A stretch of 8,181 bases of DNA, taken from assembly GCA_012512335.1 (NCBI GenBank), contig JAAZEK010000009.1, positions 1 to 8,181 on the forward strand, written 5' to 3'. Shown piece by piece: positions 1 through 4,843 of this stretch. The first letter of the stretch is position 1. The number at the start of each line of letters is the position of its first letter. This stretch comes from Clostridiales bacterium (GTDB lineage: Bacteria > Bacillota > Clostridia > Caldicoprobacterales > DTU083). The notes beneath the pieces are model-generated. The model searched no databases, was not told the DNA's origin, and worked only from the letters and a program-made list of their open reading frames with translations. Both the position numbers and the translations under genes were made by a program.

Positions 1-795
1 AGTGAATACTATGCACTTGGATATCAAACTGCAGCCGAATGGTACGATGCTGGTTACATAACCGCAGATATTGCGAGCCGTGATATGACCAATACTTGGG
101 CTCAAGATGGTGATAATGGATTAGCTTTTTCTATTGGAGGGACAATGGGCTATGAGGATCCAGCTGCTGTTTTCACTGAGCGTTATGGTATTGATTTTGT
201 TTCAATCCCAGCATTTGGGGATGATCTACTTGCACTTAGCTTCCCCACAGGCACAGCTATTCCAGTAACTAGTGAAAATCCTGAACGTGCAATTATGCTC
301 CTTGATCTCTTCTTCTCACCAGAGGGTAAGGAAATTTATCGTACCTTTGTATATGGCTTAGAGGATAAGCATTATGTACGCACAACAGATAATGACACAA
401 TTGATCTTCTAACTGGAACTGGCGAACCTCAATCTGATTGGGATTATGGCAAGCCAGCTTGGGTGCTAGGAACATGTGAAAATATTTTTAATACAGCCGC
501 AGGCACAGTTAATATATACAATGACTACAAATCTAGAGAAGCAACGGCTTATGCACATCCACTACTTGGCTTTGCTCTTGATAATACAGAAGTATCAGTG
601 GAACAAGCACAAATAAAAGCTGTACGAGATGAATATGTTCCTGTACTTGAACAAGGAATTAAGGGAGTAGATGGTTGGAGAGCTTATTACGATGAATTCC
701 TGGAGAAGCTTGACCAGGCTGGTATTGATAGATATCTTGAAGAAATCCAAGCACAGATCGATGCTTTTGTTGCTGAAAAGGATGCTAAGTGGTAA
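1..795 (+). CDS. ABC transporter solute-binding protein, DUF3502-like C-terminus (5' partial)
   Basis: The reading frame is open from base 1 and ends at TAA 793-795, giving 264 residues; the start, lipoprotein signal and N-terminal lobe lie outside the window. The visible part has the usual layout of an extracellular family-1 sugar-binding protein: an EWYDAGYI segment near the start, a TAIPVTSENPERAIMLLDLF segment (the hinge region of such proteins), the YGLEDKHY motif, and a C-terminal stretch with PLLGFALD, then QAQIKAVRDEY and GIDRYLEEIQAQIDAF. This C-terminus matches what I know of DUF3502, found in LipO/LplA/YtcQ-like lipoproteins of Bacillus and Paenibacillus. It should sit outside the membrane and deliver a sugar or oligosaccharide to permeases probably encoded upstream. 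The first in-frame ATG (85) is internal, not a start, because the frame is already coding before it. The ligand is unknown. Confidence 0.9.
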   Translation, partial: SEYYALGYQTAAEWYDAGYITADIASRDMTNTWAQDGDNGLAFSIGGTMGYEDPAAVFTERYGIDFVSIPAFGDDLLALSFPTGTAIPVTSENPERAIMLLDLFFSPEGKEIYRTFVYGLEDKHYVRTTDNDTIDLLTGTGEPQSDWDYGKPAWVLGTCENIFNTAAGTVNIYNDYKSREATAYAHPLLGFALDNTEVSVEQAQIKAVRDEYVPVLEQGIKGVDGWRAYYDEFLEKLDQAGIDRYLEEIQAQIDAFVAEKDAKW

Positions 796-831
796 GTATC
801 TATAAACATAATAGTGTATAATTGATAAGTA

Positions 832-866
832 ATAGTCAAAGGGGCGGTAACCGCCCCTTTGACTAT
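832..866 (+). terminator. Long perfect inverted repeat, probable transcription terminator
   Basis: A 16-bp perfect stem (832-847 with 851-866) surrounds a 3-nt TAA centre. Its core is GGGGCGG/CCGCCCC flanked by AAA on the left and TTT on the right. It lies 36 nt after the stop of the solute-binding protein, where a terminator is expected. The U-tract is short (three T inside the stem's right arm, then GACTAT), so termination could be partial, and the symmetry would let it work in either direction. The alternative is an operator-like palindrome; its length and GC core favour a terminator. Confidence 0.65.
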
Positions 867-887
867 ACTATAGAGTAAATGAATAAT
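859..887 (+). promoter_or_regulatory. Candidate sigma-A promoter for the AKR unit
   Basis: TTGACT at 859-864 and AATAAT at 882-887 are separated by exactly 17 nt; each box matches 5 of 6 bases of the TTGACA/TATAAT consensus. Transcription would start near 894 and give a leader of about 125 nt before the aldo/keto reductase. The -35 box lies inside the right arm of the inverted repeat at 832-866, so the terminator and promoter are nested. The DNA is AT-rich, so a chance match cannot be excluded. Confidence 0.4.
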
Positions 888-1017
888 AATATGGAAGAAA
901 AACCATTTATATGATACTCTCTTTATACATAGGGATGACCTAGTAGCTGAAGCAATAAATAAATATAGAACAAATGACCTAAAGTAAATTACATAAATGA
1001 TTTTTGGAGGATAACCC

Positions 1018-2001
1018 ATGAAAACCATACAACTTCCAGGTATCTCTTTCCCTGTGTCCTGCTTATGTCTTGGCTGTGCTTACTATGGTTCTCGGGAAAG
1101 TGAGGCTGTTTCATTTCAACTTCTTGACATATTTTATGAGAGAGGTGGTCGCTTCCTTAACACTGCACATGAATATGGCAGAGGACTTTCTGAACAAACA
1201 ATTGGTCGCTGGATGTGTGACCGTAATGTTCGTGACGAAATGGCTATTACCTCAAAAATAGGAGAAGACCATGATAAACCTTACGCAAGGGCTATGAAAC
1301 GTCATGAGTTGCTTGAGGATATAGATGAAACTCTATCTCGTGTAGGATACGATTATATAGAATTTGCGCTTTTGCATATAGATGATCCGGAAGTTTCTGT
1401 TGAGGAGATTCTTGAAACCATGGAGGAGATTCGACATGCTGGAAAGATACTGTATTACGGATGCTCCAACTGGTCAGTAGACCGAATGGTTGAAGCTGAT
1501 ACTCTAGCTAAACAGCATGGTTATGATGGTTTCCGTGTAAACGAAATTGAAATGAATCTAGCTCGTAGCAATCCAGCTAATGAAGTCAGAACTACAAAAT
1601 GGGTCGATGAAGCATATGCTGCCTATCATCGCAAAACCCAAATGGCAGTAGGTGCATATTCACCACTTGCATCAGGAGCACTCACAAAACTTATTATTGA
1701 CAGTGAGCTGAATAACTCACGAGAATATAATAAGAGAGCTTATGCCACACCATATAACCTGGAAATCGCCAGACGATTATATGCTTTATCAGACCAAACT
1801 GGTCATGCTAGTGCTCAGATACAGATTGCATGGTTATTGTCACAACCATATGGATTTCCTGTGTTTCCTATACTAGGAGCTCGAACCCCTGAACAATTAA
1901 TTGATTGCCTTGGTAGTTTGGATATAGCTCTTACATCCCATCAGTTAGCATATTTAAAACCAGATAAAGACCTTTATTTGAAGGGAGAATTTGATAAATG
2001 A
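1018..2001 (+). CDS. Aldo/keto reductase
   Basis: This 327-residue protein has the normal length and motif order of a cytosolic NAD(P)H-dependent aldo/keto reductase (TIM barrel). Visible motifs are the NTAHEYGRGLSEQTIG block (48-63), catalytic Tyr53, Lys80 (TSK) and His120 (LLH), GCSNWSV (about 148-154), AYSPLASGALT, and the cofactor-phosphate loop PILGARTPEQL near the C-terminus. The residue normally Asp in the catalytic tetrad (DTA) is Asn48, from codon AAC at 1159-1161. The ATG is supported by GGAGG at 1006-1010 with a 7-nt spacer. Its last four bases (ATGA) overlap the start of the next gene, so it is probably co-transcribed and translationally coupled with the COG3618-type hydrolase. 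A role in oxidising or reducing a sugar-derived carbonyl is inferred from the neighbours; the substrate is unknown. Confidence 0.92.
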   Translation: MKTIQLPGISFPVSCLCLGCAYYGSRESEAVSFQLLDIFYERGGRFLNTAHEYGRGLSEQTIGRWMCDRNVRDEMAITSKIGEDHDKPYARAMKRHELLEDIDETLSRVGYDYIEFALLHIDDPEVSVEEILETMEEIRHAGKILYYGCSNWSVDRMVEADTLAKQHGYDGFRVNEIEMNLARSNPANEVRTTKWVDEAYAAYHRKTQMAVGAYSPLASGALTKLIIDSELNNSREYNKRAYATPYNLEIARRLYALSDQTGHASAQIQIAWLLSQPYGFPVFPILGARTPEQLIDCLGSLDIALTSHQLAYLKPDKDLYLKGEFDK

Positions 2002-2816
2002 AGATTGATACCCATATACATTTATATGATCCTGCTACCAAATTGAGCTGGCCACAGCCAGGAACACCGCTTTATAGAAAGGTTTCTGCATCTGACTTTT
2101 TAACTGTAGGAGAAAAACACAATTTTTCAAAGGCTGTTGTTGTTGAATGCGCTACTGAAATAGAGAATAATATGCATATGCTTGAGACTAGCCAGGAAGA
2201 AGAAGCTGTATTAGCAGTTATTGCATACATCGATATGAAATCTCCTGAATTTACGCAGATTTATGATCGGTATTCTCAATTCTCAAAATTTCGAGGATTA
2301 AGGTATAGGTATAATAGTAGCGATGGATGTACTGATGATGTTAGAAAAAATATAGCCTATCTTTCGGGGAAAAGAGCAAATATAATTGAGCTTCATGGTA
2401 GCTATCAAGAGCTTATACAATTATCTGAGCTTGTTTTAGAAAATCCAGATGTGCAATTCATAATTGAGCATGTTGGATGTATAGTAATTGATGGGAAGGA
2501 AGTTCCTGAAGTTTACATAAATTTCTTGAAAAGAATGTCCTTGTTTGATAATGTATGTATGAAGCTATCAGCTATTATCTGCCTTTCTAAGGAAGTACCT
2601 GCACCGACTGAGCTTTCTTATTACTTACCAGTTCTTGAGGCAAATTGGAATGTATTTGGAGATGAACGTCTAATTTTTGGCTCTGATTGGCCTGTATTGG
2701 AATTAAAAGGGACATATGATGAGGCAGTTGGGCTTACCGAAGAATATCTGCGAAGTAAATCTTTAGACAGCATGGACAAGGTGATGTATCGGAATGCAAT
2801 GAGAATCTATAGCTAA
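1998..2816 (+). CDS. COG3618-type metal-dependent hydrolase / lactonase (amidohydrolase superfamily)
   Basis: The 272-residue product starts with DTHIHLYDP, carrying the His6/His8 metal pair of amidohydrolase TIM barrels. It continues with AVVVE (46-50), GLRYRY (100-105), ELHGSY (131-136), IIEHVG (His158), CMKLSA (187-192) and LIFGSDWP (Asp230). This order and the length of about 270-300 residues fit the COG3618 / amidohydrolase-2 group, which includes L-fuconolactonase, L-rhamnonolactonase, LigI-type pyrone dicarboxylate lactonase and sulfomuconolactone hydrolase. It most likely opens a sugar lactone or similar cyclic ester in the cytosol. The start is fixed by the 4-nt overlap with the aldo/keto reductase, a pair that could act as oxidation followed by lactone hydrolysis. 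Decarboxylases of the same superfamily are a less likely alternative. Confidence 0.88.
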   Translation: MKIDTHIHLYDPATKLSWPQPGTPLYRKVSASDFLTVGEKHNFSKAVVVECATEIENNMHMLETSQEEEAVLAVIAYIDMKSPEFTQIYDRYSQFSKFRGLRYRYNSSDGCTDDVRKNIAYLSGKRANIIELHGSYQELIQLSELVLENPDVQFIIEHVGCIVIDGKEVPEVYINFLKRMSLFDNVCMKLSAIICLSKEVPAPTELSYYLPVLEANWNVFGDERLIFGSDWPVLELKGTYDEAVGLTEEYLRSKSLDSMDKVMYRNAMRIYS

Positions 2817-2821
2817 TATGC

Positions 2822-2893
2822 ATATGTCATCCTGAGTTGCTACGAGGAATCTTAAGTAATATGCCATTCCGAGTTATTATGAGGAATCTTGAG
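2822..2893 (+). repeat. Two diverged tandem copies of a 35-nt repeat
   Basis: Copies at 2822-2856 and 2859-2893 (period 37 nt) match at 28 of 35 positions, and all seven differences are transitions (C/T or A/G). Each has the outline ATATG-YCAT-YCYGAGTT-GAGGAATCTT-RAG. This resembles, from memory, the dispersed GTCATTCTGAG...GAAGAATCT repeats seen in many clostridial and other bacterial genomes. The array fills nearly all of the gap between the lactonase-like gene and the creatininase-family gene and ends one base before the latter's ribosome binding site. Confidence 0.7.
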
Positions 2894-2899
2894 AGGAGG
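2894..2899 (+). promoter_or_regulatory. Ribosome binding site that sets the creatininase-family start
   Basis: AGGAGG at 2894-2899 stands 7 nt before ATG 2907. An in-frame TTG at 2889 would put this site inside the coding sequence and has no comparable site of its own, so ATG 2907 is chosen. Confidence 0.85.
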
Positions 2900-2906
2900 A
2901 TTACAA

Positions 2907-3689
2907 ATGCCCAATAATAAAACAGTAATGCTAGAAGAGATGACCTGGCCAGAAGTTAGCCTTGCACTTGAAAATGGTATGGATACAGTAATTATTCCAG
3001 CAGGCTCAATAGAACAGCATGGGCCACATTTGGCACTTCTTACTGATTCACTTCTCGGTGCAAATGCAGCATCAGAACTGGCAAAAAGGCTTGGAAATGC
3101 ACTGGTAGCCCCAATAATAAGGCCTGGGCTTTCATCACATCATATGTCATTTCCAGGGACTATAAGCTTAAGACCCGAGGTGTTTACTGCTATAATTGAG
3201 GACTATGTAGAATCATATGCTCAACATGGTTTTAAAAATATGATTTTAGTATCTACTCATGGGGGCAATACAGTGACAATCGAAAAAATGTTACCAGAAC
3301 TAAAAAGTAAATACAAGGATATAATCATTATCGCCTCTGCAGAAGTGCCGACAAATGAAGAGCTTGAAGAGCTGGCACGTTTACAGGGACTTCCCACAGG
3401 AGCATGTGGAGGTCATGCTGATGATCGCGAAACTTCTGAAATGTTATATTTAGCACCACAGCATACAAGAATGGATCAAGCAGAACAAGGCTTTATCGAG
3501 AGAGTGGATGAAGTAGCATTGGAGAGGTTTTTCCAATCTGGTGTTCAAGCCTTATCTAAAATTGGGGTAGTTGGTGATCCCTGTAATGCCAATGCAGAGC
3601 GTGGTGCCTGGTATATTAAGCAAACAGCAGATAGATTAGAACGTGATGTTCGTAATAAACTAGCGAAGGAAGGCGTAGAGATTGGATAA
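2907..3689 (+). CDS. Creatininase-family metal-dependent amidohydrolase
   Basis: The 260-residue product carries the family signature PAGSIEQHGPHLALLTD (31-47) with metal ligands Glu36, His38 and Asp47. It also has the SSHHMSFPGTISL block (76-88), STHGGN (His118) and GGHADDRETSEM, in which Glu175 matches the ETS glutamate of the family. All expected ligands are present, so it should be an active cytosolic di-metal hydrolase. Family members cleave cyclic or linear amides (creatininase, ArfB-type deformylase), act in mycofactocin maturation (MftE), and, as I recall, hydrolyse a diketo-inositol ring (IolN). No mycofactocin or flavin genes are nearby, so a sugar-related hydrolysis is the better inference. 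The start is set by the AGGAGG at 2894-2899, not by an upstream TTG. Its end overlaps the next gene by 8 nt, suggesting coupled translation with the aldolase. Confidence 0.88.
   Translation: MPNNKTVMLEEMTWPEVSLALENGMDTVIIPAGSIEQHGPHLALLTDSLLGANAASELAKRLGNALVAPIIRPGLSSHHMSFPGTISLRPEVFTAIIEDYVESYAQHGFKNMILVSTHGGNTVTIEKMLPELKSKYKDIIIIASAEVPTNEELEELARLQGLPTGACGGHADDRETSEMLYLAPQHTRMDQAEQGFIERVDEVALERFFQSGVQALSKIGVVGDPCNANAERGAWYIKQTADRLERDVRNKLAKEGVEIG
3666..3673 (+). promoter_or_regulatory. Ribosome binding site supporting a TTG start
   Basis: AAGGAAGG at 3666-3673, inside the 3' end of the creatininase-family gene, precedes TTG 3682 by 8 nt. The next in-frame ATG is codon 22, which would remove the conserved N-terminal helix and strand, so the TTG start is preferred. 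Confidence 0.65.
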
Positions 3690-4440
3690 GATAGTAAGAC
3701 TAAAGAATAAACTAAAAAACCGCGAAAAGATATTTGGCATTACAATGTCAATAGCATCCCATAATGTTGTATCATTACTCGCTTCACAGGATCCAGATTT
3801 TATTGTCCTTGATTTTGAGCATGGTCCCTGGAACCTGGAACTAGTAGAACCGATACTTCATCTGTGTCGACTAAAGGATTTACCTACAGTTGTTAGAGTA
3901 CAAGACACTGTATATCATCTTATTTCAAAACCAATAGACTATGGTGCTGATGCAATCATGCTACCTCGTACTGAATCTTTACAACAGCTTAAAACGGCTG
4001 TAGAAGCACTTCGATTTCACCCTTATGGTAAAAAAGGTTTTGCAGGTGGACCAATCTTTAGGGAAAATGAGACTTTTGAGGAAATAAGAAATAATCGCCT
4101 TTTGTTTATACAGATTGAGTCTCCGAAGGGAGTAGATAATCTACCAGATATGCTGGATACATATGGGGATGACATTGCTGGTGTAATTGTAGGACCATAT
4201 GATCTATCTATAATGGTTGGCACTCCACTGGAATTAAGGAGTGTTGCAGTCATGAACCAGATCGCTAGGATTACAGAAATCTGTAACAGTAGAGATAAGT
4301 CTCTTGGTATTTATTGTAATGATGAGAAGGATGCAGAGTTTTGGCATAGCAAAGGTATGAACATCCTATGGGTTGCTAGTGATATGACCTATATGGAAAA
4401 GGGATATTCTGCTGCAATGCATATAGTACGGCGATTGTAA
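3682..4440 (+). CDS. HpcH/HpaI-family class II aldolase (2-oxo-acid aldolase)
   Basis: The 252-residue protein matches the HpcH/HpaI family in length and motifs: FIVLDFEHGP (40-49) with catalytic His47, VVRV with Arg72 (oxo-acid binding), DYGADAIMLPR (86-96), IQIESPKGVDNL (Glu146) and VIVGPYDLS (Asp174). His47, Arg72, Glu146 and Asp174 align with His45, Arg70, Glu149 and Asp175 of E. coli HpaI, the base, substrate arginine and metal ligands, so an active Mg/Mn-dependent enzyme is expected. Such enzymes cleave 4-hydroxy-2-oxo acids, including 2-keto-3-deoxy sugar acids, into pyruvate and an aldehyde. The PxGxRG loop reads PYGKKG (114-119), a Lys for the usual Arg. It starts at TTG 3682, overlapping the creatininase-family gene by 8 nt. 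It would give the final C-C cleavage of the pathway; the substrate is unknown. Confidence 0.88.
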   Translation: MDKIVRLKNKLKNREKIFGITMSIASHNVVSLLASQDPDFIVLDFEHGPWNLELVEPILHLCRLKDLPTVVRVQDTVYHLISKPIDYGADAIMLPRTESLQQLKTAVEALRFHPYGKKGFAGGPIFRENETFEEIRNNRLLFIQIESPKGVDNLPDMLDTYGDDIAGVIVGPYDLSIMVGTPLELRSVAVMNQIARITEICNSRDKSLGIYCNDEKDAEFWHSKGMNILWVASDMTYMEKGYSAAMHIVRRL

Positions 4441-4459
4441 AAATGTACTAGATGATATG

Positions 4460-4483
4460 TTCACTTAACAGTGAAGTCGTTTT
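4460..4483 (+). terminator. Weak hairpin with T-run after the aldolase
   Basis: A 6-bp stem, TTCACT (4460-4465) with AGTGAA (4470-4475), has a TAAC loop and is followed by GTCG and four T (4480-4483), 20 nt after the aldolase stop. The stem is short and AT-rich and the T-run is offset, so this could be a weak terminator or chance. Confidence 0.25.
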
Positions 4484-4642
4484 GCCTCTGGTAATATATC
4501 GAGGATTCAGATGGAGACTTTGCTCCACTTGAATTAATAAGAGTGAACTCGCCACTTATAGAAGTGAAAGTCTTGACGTGGGAATAAGTTGAAAAACACA
4601 ATTGCAATTATAAGTCTCAATTTATCAAGTATTTTATAGACA

Positions 4643-4686
4643 TTGCCGAGAACACTGGTGAATTTATTCATGAGATGAATCGGCAA
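4643..4686 (+). promoter_or_regulatory. Possible structured RNA leader
   Basis: TTGCCGA (4643-4649) pairs perfectly with TCGGCAA (4680-4686). Inside it, ATTCAT (4666-4671) and ATGAAT (4675-4680) can form a 6-bp hairpin with a GAG loop; the two stems compete for base 4680. The structure ends 11 nt before the ribosome binding site at 4698-4705. I recognise no known riboswitch class. Confidence 0.2.
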
Positions 4687-4697
4687 GATAATTATTT

Positions 4698-4705
4698 GGG
4701 AGGGG
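4698..4705 (+). promoter_or_regulatory. Ribosome binding site for ATG 4715
   Basis: GGGAGGGG at 4698-4705 contains GGAGG and lies 9 nt before ATG 4715. No purine-rich site precedes ATG 4771, the first Met of the long downstream frame, so translation most plausibly starts at 4715. That is key evidence for a frameshift in this gene. Confidence 0.75.
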
Positions 4706-4714
4706 AATTGTAAA

Positions 4715-4843
4715 ATGATTAAACAAATGCCAACCATCAAAGCGGACTGTCCAGTAGCTTCAGTGCCAGAATGGGCAATTCTAGAGAGAAGTCTATTTTC
4801 TATTATGAATCGATCTGTGGATATTATTTTGAACACTACCTGA
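4715..4843 (+). pseudogene. Out-of-frame N-terminal segment of the large unknown protein
   Basis: From ATG 4715 the frame reads 42 codons to TGA 4841. It includes SVPEWAILERSLFSIMNRSV, which looks like the true start of the downstream protein: I recall relatives beginning with a PEWxxLER...MN helix that runs straight into FxEHYxxPxG. Here the match leaves this frame at the run of four T (4827-4830) and resumes one frame over as YFEHYLMPNGEVFW. Adding one T would fuse the two into a 694-residue protein with no internal stop. The cause could be a real mutation, a sequencing or assembly error, or (least likely) programmed frameshifting. Confidence 0.65.

Larger units (their letters stand above)
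4441..4714 (+). other. 274-nt non-coding gap with a coding-like scrap
   Basis: No complete gene is visible here. The gap holds the weak hairpin at 4460-4483, a frame open from 4495 to TAA 4585 reading YIEDSDGDFAPLELIRVNSP and then LIEVKVLTWE (no start codon, no binding site), an AATTGCAATT palindrome at 4600-4609, and a nested inverted repeat at 4643-4686 before the ribosome binding site of the next gene. TTGACG at 4573-4578 has no matching -10 box at 16-18 nt, so I call no promoter. Confidence 0.5.

Noticed and set aside
817..822. TATAAT hexamer after the solute-binding protein gene
   Set aside because: The expected -35 position (about 794-799) has no TTGACA-like sequence, and any transcript would run straight into the terminator-like repeat.
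687..1028. 113-codon open frame on the minus strand
   Set aside because: It overlaps the end of the solute-binding protein, crosses the inverted repeat and promoter, and its Ser/Tyr/Phe-rich translation is typical of antisense AT-rich DNA.
2889..2906. TTG 2889 as start of the creatininase-family gene
   Set aside because: It would place the AGGAGG ribosome binding site inside the coding region and begins within the repeat; ATG 2907 has ideal spacing.
4472..4485. CcpA cre-like sequence
   Set aside because: It matches the TGWAANCGNTNWCA consensus with three mismatches, including both final conserved bases, so it is too weak to call.
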